A stretch of DNA of 64,000 bases from Streptomyces griseoflavus (GCF_014649995.1 NZ_BMUC01000001.1:676865-740864); one strand, 5' to 3'; counted from the first letter of the stretch, positions 35,493-47,166 are shown. Notes: generated by a model from the sequence alone, not told the origin. Translations and numbers: made by a program.

Positions 35493-35579
35493 GGTGACCC
35501 CTTCCTCCGTCGCCCCGTACGGTACGCAGCGACGGAGGCCGCCGGGGAGATCCGCGCGCCCGGCGGTTCGCGGGGCGCC

Positions 35580-36224
35580 TCAGCAGGTGGCCAGGTACCC
35601 CTGCAGGGCGGACTTCTCCGCCGAGTCGACCGACAGGTCGTAGTGGTACTTCACCTGCACCCAGGCGCGGACGTAGGTGCAGCGGTAGGCCGAGCGCGAC
35701 GGCATCCAGGTGGCGGGGTCCTGGTCGCCCTTGGACTGGTTGACGTTGTCGGTGACGGCGAGGAGCTGCGGGCGGGTGCGGTCGTTGGCGAAGGCCTGGC
35801 GCTGCGCCGTGGTCCAGGAGCCGGCGCCGGAGTCCCAGGCCTCGGCGAGCGGCACCAGGTGGTCGATGTCGACGTCGGAGGCGGCGGACCAGGTGGCGCC
35901 GTCGTACGGGGAGTACCAGCTGCCGCTGGTGGAGGCGCAGGAGGAGTCGGTGACGACGTTGGTGCCGTCGCGCTTGAGGATCGTCTCGCGGGTGTTGCAG
36001 GTGCCGCTGACGGTGATCCAGTGCGGGAACAGGTCGCGGTTGTAGCCGGTGCGGTTCTCGGTGCGCACGTCCAGGGAGGAGAGGTAGCCCCGTGCGGTGG
36101 CGGCGCTGACCGGGGTGGGCAGGGCGGCGGAGGCGGACGGGGCGTGGAACAGGCCGACGGAGGCGATGACTCCGGTGAGCGCCGCGGCTATGCTGAGCCG
36201 TCGACGCGCGTAGAGCTTCGACAT
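35580..36224 (-). CDS. Secreted HNH-type nuclease (DUF1524)
   Basis: A 214-residue exported protein. Signal peptide about residues 1-33 with a likely cleavage after ASA. The nuclease core is DIDHLVPLAEAWDSG (about residues 118-132), the HNH-like His and Asp ligands, followed by an Asn/Lys motif DNVNQSKGDQDP (about 159-170) and a Cys pair that may form a disulfide. Secreted DUF1524 proteins degrade extracellular DNA or RNA and help scavenge phosphate and nucleosides. It is a single-gene unit. Confidence 0.92.
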   Translation of the reverse strand: MSKLYARRRLSIAAALTGVIASVGLFHAPSASAALPTPVSAATARGYLSSLDVRTENRTGYNRDLFPHWITVSGTCNTRETILKRDGTNVVTDSSCASTSGSWYSPYDGATWSAASDVDIDHLVPLAEAWDSGAGSWTTAQRQAFANDRTRPQLLAVTDNVNQSKGDQDPATWMPSRSAYRCTYVRAWVQVKYHYDLSVDSAEKSALQGYLATC

Positions 36225-36390
36225 GCGAACTCCCTTGTGAGGTGGGGCGGTCGGCGTGCGGGCAGGGGAATGCTCGCGGCGCCGTGTTGCCGGGAGGGGT
36301 GGATCCGGTAAGAAGCTAATGACGCGTGCATGACACGTCTATGGGCCGGGTGTGAAGTTTCCGCGCACGGGGGCCGGGGCGGGCGTCGCG

Positions 36391-36396
36391 TACGAT
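36391..36396 (+). promoter_or_regulatory. Candidate -10 box of the manganese riboswitch transcript
   Basis: TACGAT at 36391-36396 would start transcription at about 36403, right at the 5' side of the aptamer. No convincing -35 is visible. Confidence 0.35.
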
Positions 36397-36402
36397 GGAC
36401 GG

Positions 36403-36570
36403 CGCAGAAGGGGAGTAGCTCTTCGCCGGACCGTCGACATACTGCTCAGCCCGCCTGAGCCGGCGCCCGGAGGCGGACCCGCGGTGCGGGCCCCGCCAGC
36501 GAGACCTTCGGCAAGCAGTGCACGCCCGTGCCCCCTCGGCACGGGTGCCGTGTGCGCTGCCGTGCCGAGG
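36403..36570 (+). promoter_or_regulatory. yybP-ykoY manganese riboswitch with alternative hairpins
   Basis: The aptamer runs from GAAGGGGAGTAGCTC (about 36407) to GCGAGACCTTCGGC (about 36499-36512); GAAGG and CCTTC close helix P1. These are the conserved Mn-binding elements of the yybP-ykoY class. Downstream, CCCGTGCC (36525-36532) pairs with GGCACGGG (36538-36545), while the overlapping CTCGGCACGG (36535-36544) can instead pair with CCGTGCCGAG (36560-36569). The two structures exclude each other and are a natural terminator/antiterminator switch. The regulated gene starts at 36629. Confidence 0.85.
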
Positions 36571-36628
36571 TGTCCCGTGGAATCGCGCAGCACTCTCGGT
36601 GGGGCAGCCCCGACCGATTGAGGAACCG

Positions 36629-37210
36629 TTGATCAGCCTGACCGTGACGGCCGTCGTCTTCGGCGTCGTCTTCCTCGCCGAACTGCCGGACAAGACCGCC
36701 CTCGCCGGCCTCGTCCTCGGCACCCGCTACCGCGCCTCGTACGTCTTCGCCGGTGTCGCCGCCGCCTTCGCCGTGCACGTCGCGCTCGCCGTGGCGGCCG
36801 GCAGTGTCCTCACCCTGCTGCCGCAGCAGATCGTGCACGCCGTCACGGGTGCGCTGTTCCTGGGCGGCGCGGCGGTGCTGCTGCTCAAGAAGGACGACGG
36901 CGAGGAGGAGATCCGCAAGCCGGAGGACCAGAGCTTCTGGAAGGTCTCCGGGGCCGGATTCATGCTGATCCTCGTCGCCGAGTTCGGTGACCTGACGCAG
37001 ATCATGACGGCCAACCTCGCCGCCCGCTACGACGACCCGCTCTCCGTCGGCCTGGGCGCGGTGCTCGCGCTGTGGGCGGTGGCAGGGCTCGGCATCGTCG
37101 GCGGAAAGGCGCTGATGAAGCGGGTGCCGCTGAAGCTGATCACGCGGATCGCGGCGCTGCTGATGCTGGGCCTCGGCGTGTGGAGCCTGTGGGAGGCGGT
37201 CACCGCCTGA
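36629..37210 (+). CDS. TMEM165/GDT1 (UPF0016) family cation transporter, probable Mn exporter
   Basis: A 193-residue protein with six transmembrane helices in two similar halves. The first half has ELPDKTALAGLVL, a variant of the family motif E-x-G-D-K/R-T/S; the second half has the canonical EFGDLTQIMTANL. Relatives move Mn2+ or Ca2+ out of the cytosol. The start is TTG at 36629, with GAGGA at 36620-36624; no better ATG or GTG exists. Control by the manganese riboswitch directly upstream supports manganese as the cation. A small hairpin at 37219-37237 follows. Confidence 0.9.
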   Translation: MISLTVTAVVFGVVFLAELPDKTALAGLVLGTRYRASYVFAGVAAAFAVHVALAVAAGSVLTLLPQQIVHAVTGALFLGGAAVLLLKKDDGEEEIRKPEDQSFWKVSGAGFMLILVAEFGDLTQIMTANLAARYDDPLSVGLGAVLALWAVAGLGIVGGKALMKRVPLKLITRIAALLMLGLGVWSLWEAVTA

Positions 37211-37218
37211 CGCCCGCC

Positions 37219-37237
37219 GGCGCCCGCCACGGGCGCC
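37219..37237 (+). terminator. Small hairpin after the Mn transporter
   Basis: GGCGCCC (37219-37225) pairs with GGGCGCC (37231-37237), loop GCCAC, 8 bases past the stop codon. Confidence 0.5.
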
Positions 37238-37410
37238 CAGCGGGGCGACGGCGGGCCGAAGTGTCGGTGAACGCTCGGTGAACCCGGTGGCGGGATGCCG
37301 GGTCGATTTTGTACCGTGGATGAACAAAGTGGCTCCCGCCCGTTTTCCCTGACCGGCGGGCGGGGCCGCCTTGTCCCCCCGAACGGACCCTCCGCGCTTT
37401 GGAGCCGCCG

Positions 37411-38073
37411 ATGACGGCCACCGCCGTACTCACCGCCCGTGCCCTCCTGCTGGACATGGACGGCACCCTCGTCAACTCCGACGCCTCCGTCGAGCGCGTC
37501 TGGCGGCGCTGGGCCGACCGCAACGGGCTCGACGGCGACGAGGTCATGAAGGTCGTGCACGGACGTCAGGGCTACGCCTCGATGGCCCTGCTGCTGCCCG
37601 GGCGCCCCATGGAGCAGAACCACGCCGACAACGCCCGCATGCTCGCCGAGGAGACCGCCGACACCGAGGGCGTCGTCCAGGTACCGGGTGCCCACGACTT
37701 CCTCACCTCCCTCAAGGGCCTGCCGCACGCCCTCGTGACCTCCGCCGACATCGCCCTGTCGACGGCGCGGATGGCCGCCGCCGGGCTGGAGCAGCCGGAC
37801 GTCCGGGTGACCGCGGAGTCCGTCGACGCCAGCAAGCCCGACCCCGAGGGCTTCCTCAAGGGCGCGGCCGAACTGGGCGTCGCCCCGGCCGACTGCGTGG
37901 TCTTCGAGGACTCCGGCGCCGGCATCGCGGCGGGCCGCGCGGCCGGCATGCGCGTCGTGGGCATCGGCCCCCGCGCCGCCTTCCACGCCCCGGACGTGGT
38001 CGTCCGCGACCTGACCCGGGTCCGGGTCGACCCGGACCCGGACGGCACGATCCGCCTGCACATCACGCCGTAG
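37411..38073 (+). CDS. HAD-IA phosphatase (phosphoglycolate-phosphatase/beta-PGM-like)
   Basis: A 220-residue hydrolase. Motif I is LLLDMDGTLVNSD (residues about 12-24), motif II LVTSAD (about 109-114), motif III Lys in ASKPDPEGF (about 141), and motif IV VVFEDSGAGIAAG (about 164-176). A four-helix cap follows motif I, as in sugar-phosphate phosphatases (for example YfbT or glycerol-3-phosphatase-like). Start ATG 37411 has GGAG 6 bases upstream. Its terminator is the hairpin at 38121-38145. Confidence 0.9.
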   Translation: MTATAVLTARALLLDMDGTLVNSDASVERVWRRWADRNGLDGDEVMKVVHGRQGYASMALLLPGRPMEQNHADNARMLAEETADTEGVVQVPGAHDFLTSLKGLPHALVTSADIALSTARMAAAGLEQPDVRVTAESVDASKPDPEGFLKGAAELGVAPADCVVFEDSGAGIAAGRAAGMRVVGIGPRAAFHAPDVVVRDLTRVRVDPDPDGTIRLHITP

Positions 38074-38120
38074 CGGCGGCTCCCGGCGCACCGGACCCAC
38101 GGCTGCGTGACTCCGCTCCA

Positions 38121-38145
38121 CCGGGCCCGCGCCGTGCGGGCCCGG
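38121..38145 (+). terminator. Stem-loop after the HAD phosphatase gene
   Basis: CCGGGCCCGC (38121-38130), loop GCCGT, GCGGGCCCGG (38136-38145): 10-bp perfect stem, 48 bases after the stop codon. Confidence 0.65.
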
Positions 38146-38361
38146 ATCCGTCCGGCCGGTGCACCTCCGCCCCGTGTACGTCACGGGTCCCGGTTCCCGG
38201 GCGGCTGCCCGTGCCCGATCCGCTCCTGAGCGGGAGGACCCTCCGGCCGCGCGCACGGCTCGCCCCGGGCCGCCTGACGGGGACGCCCACTCTCGGAGCG
38301 GGAACCGGCCGGTCACGGTCCCGGGTTCCGTCCTGGACGGTGGCGTGCCGGGGCGAGCACC

Positions 38362-38391
38362 CGGCGTTCCGCCCGGCCGGGCGGAACGCCG
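38362..38391. repeat. 30-base perfect palindrome
   Basis: A perfect inverted repeat without spacer, arms 38362-38376 and 38377-38391 (outer half CGGCGTTCCGCCCGG). It may form a cruciform or a terminator for the minus-strand gene ending at 38620, or be a protein site; nothing in the sequence decides. Confidence 0.55.
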
Positions 38392-38619
38392 CGGTGGCGG
38401 CACGCCCCTCCGGCAGCCGGCCGCGCCCGCGGTCCACGTCTCGGCACGTCGGCCGAGCCCTCCGGCCGGAGGCCGCCGCATCCGCCGTCAGCGGCCTTTG
38501 CGGTCGCCGGGGCCCTCCGCCAGGAGGGAGCCGCGTTCACGGTCCTCAGCGGTCGCCGCGCCCCCGGCGGGAGGCGACGCGTCCACGGTTTGGGCCTCGG
38601 CGGGTGCCGGGTCCGCCGT

Positions 38620-41971
<3,352 letters not shown>

Positions 41972-41985
41972 GCCGGTCACGGTCC

Positions 41986-42018
41986 GGTCGCTCCCCTTCC
42001 CCCTGCGCGGGAGCGACC
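41986..42018. terminator. Terminator between exporter and acetyltransferase genes
   Basis: GGTCGCTCCC (41986-41995) pairs with GGGAGCGACC (42009-42018); the two flanking genes are convergent. Confidence 0.65.
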
Positions 42019-42037
42019 CGTCCGGCCGGCCGGCCCG

Positions 42038-42538
42038 TCAGCGGAGCGGCTTGGCGAACCAGTGGTCGGCGTACGGATCCGCGTTGTGCGGCGCGGTCTC
42101 GGTGTACCCCAGCCGGGCGTACAGGGCCCGCGCCTCCACGAGGTCCGTGCGCGTGTCGAGGACCATCCGCGTCGCCCCCGCCGCCCGTGCCGCGTCCTCG
42201 GCCGCCCGCACCAGCCGGCCCGCGCCGCCCCTGCCGCGCATCCCCTCGCGGAGGAACACCCGGGTCAGCTCGGCCGTCGCGCCGTCCAGCAGCCGGAACC
42301 CCGCACTCCCGGCCGCCTCACCCGCGTACCGCGCGACCAGCAGTCCCCCGCGGGGCGGCACCAGGCCGCCCTCCGCTCCGGCCGCGATCTCGCGCTCCAG
42401 CTCCGCCGGATCGGTCCGGCGTCCCTCGTGCAGCAGGTACCAGCGGTCGCTGACCTCCGTGTAGTACGCCCGCCACAGCGCGGCGGCGACGGGGGAGTCG
42501 TACGGTTCCGGGGCAACTGTCCACACCATGCGGGGCAT
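42038..42538 (-). CDS. GNAT-family N-acetyltransferase
   Basis: A 166-residue acetyl-CoA-dependent acetyltransferase. The acetyl-CoA-binding motif A reads LTRVFLREGMRGRGGAGRLVRAAE (here about residues 88-111, with the R/Q-x-x-G-x-G/A loop as RGRGGAG), and the C-terminal ARALYARLGYTETAP is the usual motif B. Substrate unknown. Two in-frame starts, ATG 42538 and ATG 42529, are both possible; neither has a strong ribosome binding site. Confidence 0.9.
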   Translation of the reverse strand: MPRMVWTVAPEPYDSPVAAALWRAYYTEVSDRWYLLHEGRRTDPAELEREIAAGAEGGLVPPRGGLLVARYAGEAAGSAGFRLLDGATAELTRVFLREGMRGRGGAGRLVRAAEDAARAAGATRMVLDTRTDLVEARALYARLGYTETAPHNADPYADHWFAKPLR

Positions 42539-42696
42539 TGTCGGCGGTCCGGGTGGCGGTCGCGCAAGCGGATATGCCGGCCGCGCGGAACGCGGTGTCT
42601 GTGTCGCGCAGTTTGTGCGGGGAGCATCGGGCAACACGGAAGGAACGAACCGGCTCGCGAGGAGTGCCGGTTGGGCCGAGAACCCGGAAGGCATCC

Positions 42697-43377
42697 ATGT
42701 CCACTGGCCTGATCATTGCGTTGATCGTGATTGTCGCGGTCGTTGTCGCCGTCGCGGCCGTGCTGACCCTGCGTAACCGTGGCTCGCGGCACGGTACGAG
42801 CCTGAAGCGGCGCTTCGGGCCCGAGTACGACCGTGCCGTCGCCCGGCACGACGGGGACACCAAGGCCGCCGAGCGGGAACTCGCCGAGCGCGTGGAGCGC
42901 CACGGCGACCTGCGTGTACGGCCGTTGGAGTCCGCCGAGCGCGAGCGTTTCGAGGCGCGCTGGACGGCCGCGCAGGAGCGGTTCGTCGAGTCCCCGCGCG
43001 ACGCCGTCGCCGAGGCCGACCACCTGATCGCCGAACTCGCGGGCGTCCGCGGCTTCCCCGCCGACGGGCACTACGAGGACCAGCTGTCCGCGCTGTCCGT
43101 GCATCACGCCCACCACGTCGAGGGCTACCGGCGCGTGCACCGCGTGGCCCAGGCGCGCGCCAACGGCGCGCAGGACGGCGGCGCGGGCACCGAGGAGATG
43201 CGCGAGGCGATGGTCGAGGCCCGCGCCCTCTTCGACGAACTGGTGCGCCCGTCCCGGCACGAGGACGGCCGTCACCGCGGCGGGCGCGCCGGCGAGGCCG
43301 AGCACGCCGCCCCGGCCGCCCGGCGCGGCCACCACACACCGTCCCTGCTCCACCGGCGCCAGGCGAAGGAGAGCTGA
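42697..43377 (+). CDS. Membrane-anchored helical protein, paralogous to its downstream neighbour
   Basis: A 226-residue protein. One N-terminal membrane helix (residues about 4-24) anchors a cytosolic helical domain. A short motif, FVESPRDAVAEADHLIAELAG (here split as about residues 99-119), also occurs in the next gene. The C-terminus is His/Arg/Ala-rich and low in complexity. No known catalytic site. ATG 42697 has GGAAGG 5 bases upstream. Five bases separate it from the next gene, so they form an operon. Confidence 0.8.
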   Translation: MSTGLIIALIVIVAVVVAVAAVLTLRNRGSRHGTSLKRRFGPEYDRAVARHDGDTKAAERELAERVERHGDLRVRPLESAERERFEARWTAAQERFVESPRDAVAEADHLIAELAGVRGFPADGHYEDQLSALSVHHAHHVEGYRRVHRVAQARANGAQDGGAGTEEMREAMVEARALFDELVRPSRHEDGRHRGGRAGEAEHAAPAARRGHHTPSLLHRRQAKES

Positions 43378-43382
43378 ACAAG

Positions 43383-44021
43383 ATGACCGACGTGACCCGA
43401 CGCCCCGGAGGCACCCCCCTCGACGAGGGCACCCCGCTCAACGACGGCACCCCGCTCGACCGGGGCACCCCGCGCACCGCTCCCGACACCGACCGGGGCA
43501 CCCCGCGCACCGCTCCCGGCACCGGCCGGGACACCGCCCGCGGCGCCGGCACCCCGGCCGCCCCGCACCACCGGTCCGGTGACACCGAGCCGGCCGGCCT
43601 CGGCCGGGACGGGACGCACGCGACGGGCGCCGGGACGCCCGCGGCCCCGGCGGCCACCGGCGCCCCCGCCCACGCACCCGCCCACGCCCGCCACGGCGGC
43701 GAGGACGGCTCCGGCTCCCACCACCGGCTCCTCGCGCACGACGACACCGACCAGCTCGCCGCGCAGTTGCAGCAGGCCGTGGCCGGGTTCGTCGACGCGC
43801 CCCGGGAGGCCGTGCGGGAGGCCGACGACGTACTGCGGGAGCTGGCCGAGCGCTTCACGGACGCGGTGACCGAGCGGCGCCGCACCCTGCGCCGGTCCTG
43901 GGAGACCGCGGGCACGGCGGGGCCCGGTGACGGGCAGGCCGCCGCGGCGACCGACACCGAGCAACTGCGCCTGGCCCTGCGGGACTACCGCGAGCTGGCG
44001 GACCGCCTGCTACACGTCTGA
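43383..44021 (+). CDS. Low-complexity/helical protein paired with the preceding gene
   Basis: A 212-residue protein. The first half is disordered and repetitive (GTPLDEGTPLNDGTPLDRGTP and similar, partly encoded by a 33-base tandem repeat). The second half (about residues 117-212) is helical and contains FVDAPREAVREADDVLRELA, matching the motif of the upstream protein; it continues with ERFTDAVTERRRTL and a terminal LRDYRELADRLL helix. The function is not recognised. The gene overlaps the convergent DUF1992 gene by 12 bases. Confidence 0.78.
   Translation: MTDVTRRPGGTPLDEGTPLNDGTPLDRGTPRTAPDTDRGTPRTAPGTGRDTARGAGTPAAPHHRSGDTEPAGLGRDGTHATGAGTPAAPAATGAPAHAPAHARHGGEDGSGSHHRLLAHDDTDQLAAQLQQAVAGFVDAPREAVREADDVLRELAERFTDAVTERRRTLRRSWETAGTAGPGDGQAAAATDTEQLRLALRDYRELADRLLHV
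43458..43523 (+). repeat. 33-base tandem repeat, two copies
   Basis: Units 43458-43490 and 43491-43523 differ at one base. Each encodes 11 residues of the RGTPRTAP type. The repeat is in frame, so copy-number change would lengthen or shorten the disordered region without frameshift. Confidence 0.8.
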
Positions 44022-44444
44022 ACCGGGGTCCGACCCGCCCGCCGCCGCCCGGCGCTCCCGCCACTGCCGTACGACGTCCTCGACGTCGTACGGCTTCTTT
44101 CCCAGCGGGGGGCCGGGCGGCGGCTTGAACATCATCTCGCTGATCCTGGCGTTGATCTCCGTGAGGATCTTCCGGACGATCCGCTCCGAGGGAGCCGCGT
44201 AAGCCGCCTCCAGCGCGTCCTCGGCCTCCTTGCGCAGGGCCAGTGTCGGCGGCAGCACCGAGAAGCCCTCACGGGCCATCTTCCGCTTCACCCACCACAG
44301 TTCGTCGTAGGTGCTCTCGACCTCGCGGGGGAGCGGCTTGCCCGCGCCCGCCAGCTGCTCGAACTCCCCGCGCGCGTCGGCGTCGCGGATCTGCTTGTCG
44401 ACCCAGCTCTCGAAGTCGACGCCGGGTGGCTTTCGCTCGGTCAT
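44010..44444 (-). CDS. DUF1992 protein (DnaJ-C28-like conserved region)
   Basis: A 144-residue soluble protein with the family signature DKQIRDADARGEFEQLAGAGKPL (here about residues 16-38) followed by WWVKRKMAREGFSVLPPTLAL and the C-terminal NARISEMMFKPPPGPPLGKK (about 97-116). In bacteria the family is uncharacterised; in animals it occurs in DNAJC28. No J domain is present. ATG start; the 3' end overlaps the convergent gene at 44010-44021. Confidence 0.9.
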   Translation of the reverse strand: MTERKPPGVDFESWVDKQIRDADARGEFEQLAGAGKPLPREVESTYDELWWVKRKMAREGFSVLPPTLALRKEAEDALEAAYAAPSERIVRKILTEINARISEMMFKPPPGPPLGKKPYDVEDVVRQWRERRAAAGGSDPGSDV

Positions 44445-44590
44445 GAGTCCATTGTGCCGGACGCAACCCTGCCGGGCGTTTTATCATTCGGCGGCGACGG
44501 GCCGACCCGGACCCGCCGCGCACGGCACGCCCCGGCCGCCGCCGGACCCGGGGCCTCCCCGGCCCGCGGGACGTCTCAGGAGGAGCACAG

Positions 44591-44986
44591 GTGCTCGAAC
44601 TCACCATGGCCGCGGTGTCCGCGGCGGAAGCGGGTGCCACGGCCGGCATGCTCATGGCCGACGCGCCCAGCGAGCCGGGCGCCCTGCTGCGGGTGGGCCG
44701 GGACAGGTCGCTGTGCCGGCTCTCGACGCCGGACGACTGGCTGTTCGTCTCGCGCGTCCACCTGGAGTTCTCCTGCGCGCAGGACGGCACCTGGCAGCTC
44801 ACCTGGCTGCGCGGCTCGCTGCCGGAGCCGTCCAGCGAGGTCCGGCTGACCCTCGGGGAGTACGCCCACCCGGTCGCCTACGGCGGTACGGTCGCGCTGC
44901 CCCGGGGCGGCAGCGGCGAGGTCGTCATCCAGGACCGCACCGCCCCGCGCAGCGTCAACGTGGGCTTCTACCACGAGGTCCGGTAG
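44591..44986 (+). CDS. Single-domain FHA-like protein
   Basis: A 131-residue beta-sandwich protein. The forkhead-associated core is recognisable: LLRVGRDRSLCRLSTPDD (about residues 32-49) with the phosphothreonine-loop Arg, then VSRVHLEF (about 53-60) with the conserved Ser-Arg-x-His. FHA domains bind phosphothreonine on targets of Ser/Thr kinases. There is no partner domain and no signal peptide. GTG 44591 has GGAGGAG upstream. It ends 6 bases before the convergent O-methyltransferase gene. Confidence 0.8.
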   Translation: MLELTMAAVSAAEAGATAGMLMADAPSEPGALLRVGRDRSLCRLSTPDDWLFVSRVHLEFSCAQDGTWQLTWLRGSLPEPSSEVRLTLGEYAHPVAYGGTVALPRGGSGEVVIQDRTAPRSVNVGFYHEVR

Positions 44987-44992
44987 CGGGGC

Positions 44993-45670
44993 TCACGCCA
45001 GTACGCGGGCCAGGGCGAAACCGTCGTAGCCCTTGGCGCCGACCGTCTGGATCGCCGTACCCGTCAGCCGGGGGTGGCTGCCGATCAGGTCGAGGGCGGC
45101 GCGGGTGCCCACCACGTCCGGGTCGGTGTTGTCCGGATCGGCCACCCGTCCGCCCCGTGCCACGTTGTCCAGCACGATGAGGCCGCCCGCGCCGGTCAGC
45201 CTGAGCGCCCACTCCACGTAGTGCGGGTTGTTCACCTTGTCGGCGTCGATGAAGACCAGGTCGAACGGGGGCGGGTTCTCGTCGGCCAGCGCGGGCAGGG
45301 AGTCCAGCGCCGCGCCCACCCGTACCTCCACCTGCCGGTCGAGTCCCGCGCGGGCGATGTTGCGCACGGCGACCTCGGCGTGCCGGGGGTCGTACTCCAG
45401 GGAGATCAGCCGCCCGTCGGGCGGGAGGGCGCGGCCCAGCCAGATGGTGCTGTAACCGCCGAGCGTGCCGATCTCCAGGATGTGGCGGGCCCCCCGCACC
45501 TGGGCGAGGAGCTGGAGCAGCTTGCCCGCCACGGGGGACACGGCGATCGGCGGGAGGCCGGCGGCGTCGCTGTCGCGCAGCGCGGCCGTCAGCGCCTCGT
45601 CGGGGGCGTCGGTCAGGAGGCGGTCGGCGAAGTAGCCGTCCACCGTGCGCCAGAGCTGCGACTCGCTCAT
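44993..45670 (-). CDS. O-methyltransferase (COMT/CCoAOMT-like)
   Basis: A 225-residue S-adenosylmethionine-dependent methyltransferase of the small, divalent-cation-dependent type. Motif I is ILEIGTLGGYSTIWL (about residues 63-77); the next acidic strand is LISLEYDPRHAEVA; the metal-site region is FDLVFIDADKVNN (about 132-144) and IVLDNVARGG (about 160). Substrates are usually catechols or similar phenols. ATG 45670 is chosen because it opens the family-like sequence MSESQLW; the frame upstream crosses the promoter. A 19-base inverted repeat at 45695-45713 lies in that promoter. Confidence 0.92.
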   Translation of the reverse strand: MSESQLWRTVDGYFADRLLTDAPDEALTAALRDSDAAGLPPIAVSPVAGKLLQLLAQVRGARHILEIGTLGGYSTIWLGRALPPDGRLISLEYDPRHAEVAVRNIARAGLDRQVEVRVGAALDSLPALADENPPPFDLVFIDADKVNNPHYVEWALRLTGAGGLIVLDNVARGGRVADPDNTDPDVVGTRAALDLIGSHPRLTGTAIQTVGAKGYDGFALARVLA

Positions 45671-45694
45671 CCACCTGTGCCTTCCGTGCGGCTG

Positions 45695-45713
45695 CTTAGT
45701 CTCTCTAACTAAG
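45695..45713 (-). promoter_or_regulatory. Inverted repeat in the O-methyltransferase promoter
   Basis: CTTAGT (45695-45700) and ACTAAG (45708-45713) with a 7-base spacer, 25 bases upstream of the ATG at 45670. The unusual A+T content in this genome and the symmetry suggest a MarR- or TetR-type operator. Confidence 0.5.
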
Positions 45714-45747
45714 TTCGCTCCGAAGATACGTCGCCGCACCGCCCGCG

Positions 45748-47166
45748 TCAGGCCTTTCCCCTGCGTGTCCCGGGTTCCAGCGACGGCGGCGACCCCGGCA
45801 GCGGACGTCCCGCCGACTCGGTCATCCGCCACACCGCGAACCCGCCGATCACGGCCGCCGCCATCATGTAGTAGGCGGGCATCATCACGTCACCGGTCGC
45901 GCCGATCAGGGCCGTGACCACCAGCGGGGTCGTGCCGCCGAAGAGGGACACCGAGACGTTGAAGCCGATCGACAGCGAGCCGTAGCGCACCCGGGTGGGG
46001 AACAGCGCGGGCAGCGCGGACGGCATGGCCGCGGTGAAGCAGACCAGGAGCAGCCCGAGCGCGCCGAGGCCGGCGGCGACCGCGAGCAGCGAGCCGTCGC
46101 GGATCAGCAGCAGCGCCGGCACGGACAGCAGCAGGAACCCCGCGCAGCCGGCCGCGATCACCGGACGCCGGCCGACCCGGTCGGTCAGCAGGCCCGCGAA
46201 CGGCTGGACGATCATCATCAGCACCATCACGCCCAGCACGACGACCAGGCCGTGTGCCGCGTCGTAGCCCAGCTCACCGGTGAGGTAGCTCGGCATGTAC
46301 GACAGCAGCATGTAGTCGGTGACGTTGAAGACGAGCACCAGGCCCACGCAGAGCAGCAGCGCCCGCCACTGGCCGGAGACCATCTCCCGCAGCGGCACCT
46401 TCGGGCGCGCGTGCTCGGACTTGGCGACCTCGGCCGCGAACGCCGGGGTCTCCTCCAGGCGCATCCGCAGATAGAGGCCGACGACGCCCATCGGGCCGGC
46501 GATCAGGAACGGGAGGCGCCAGCCCCACGACAGCAGGTCCTCCGGCGACAGCAGCGCGGTCATCAGCGTGACCAGGCCCGCGCCGGCGACGTAACCGGCG
46601 AGCGTGCCGAACTCCAGCCAGCTGCCGAGGAAGCCGCGCCGCCGGTCGGGCGCGTACTCGGCGATGAACGTGGAGGCGCCGGCGTACTCGCCGCCGGTGG
46701 AGAAGCCCTGCACCAGGCGGGCCGCCAGCAGCAGGATCGGGGCGCCCACGCCGATCGCCGCGTAGGAGGGGATCAGGCCGATGGCGAAGGTGCCCGCCGC
46801 CATCATGATCATGGTGAGGGCGAGGACCTTCTGCCGCCCCACCCGGTCGCCGAGCGGGCCGAACACCAGACCGCCGAGCGGGCGGACCAGGAAGGCCGCG
46901 GCGAAGGCGCCGAACGCGGACAGCAACTGGGCGGTGGGATCGCCCGACGGGAAGAACACCTTGCCGAGCGTGACGGCGAGGTAGCTGTAGACACCGAAGT
47001 CGAACCATTCCATCGCGTTGCCCAGGGCGGCCGCCTTCACGGCACGCCGGACCAGCGCGGGGTCGGTGACGGTGGGTGCCTGCGCGGAACCGGCCCGCTC
47101 CGGCGACGGAGAACCGGCGGGACCGGGGGCGACGGGGTGATGAGTGGCGACCGGGACAGTCGACAA
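45748..47166 (-). CDS. MFS metabolite:proton symporter (ProP/MHS family)
   Basis: A 472-residue 12-helix transporter. Family signatures are GNAMEWFDFGVYSYLAV in helix 1 (about residues 48-64), GPLGDRVGRQKVL (motif A, about 102-114) and RLVQGFSTGGEYAGA (about 146-160). ProP-type proteins import compatible solutes such as proline and betaine, or carboxylates. The start is TTG at 47166; the first 35 residues are a Pro/Ala-rich cytosolic tail. No downstream ATG would keep helix 1 intact, so the TTG is likely. A palindrome at 47288-47300 lies upstream. Confidence 0.92.
   Translation of the reverse strand: MSTVPVATHHPVAPGPAGSPSPERAGSAQAPTVTDPALVRRAVKAAALGNAMEWFDFGVYSYLAVTLGKVFFPSGDPTAQLLSAFGAFAAAFLVRPLGGLVFGPLGDRVGRQKVLALTMIMMAAGTFAIGLIPSYAAIGVGAPILLLAARLVQGFSTGGEYAGASTFIAEYAPDRRRGFLGSWLEFGTLAGYVAGAGLVTLMTALLSPEDLLSWGWRLPFLIAGPMGVVGLYLRMRLEETPAFAAEVAKSEHARPKVPLREMVSGQWRALLLCVGLVLVFNVTDYMLLSYMPSYLTGELGYDAAHGLVVVLGVMVLMMIVQPFAGLLTDRVGRRPVIAAGCAGFLLLSVPALLLIRDGSLLAVAAGLGALGLLLVCFTAAMPSALPALFPTRVRYGSLSIGFNVSVSLFGGTTPLVVTALIGATGDVMMPAYYMMAAAVIGGFAVWRMTESAGRPLPGSPPSLEPGTRRGKA

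Larger units (their letters stand above)
38074..38619. other. 546-base gene-free, very G+C-rich stretch
   Basis: No frame here has codon use or a start signal that I would accept. It holds the terminator-like hairpin at 38121-38145, a 30-base perfect palindrome at 38362-38391, and several loose repeats of the word CACGG preceded by GTT or GTC (about 38535-38635). It separates the HAD gene from the end of the convergent PG-binding gene. Confidence 0.5.
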
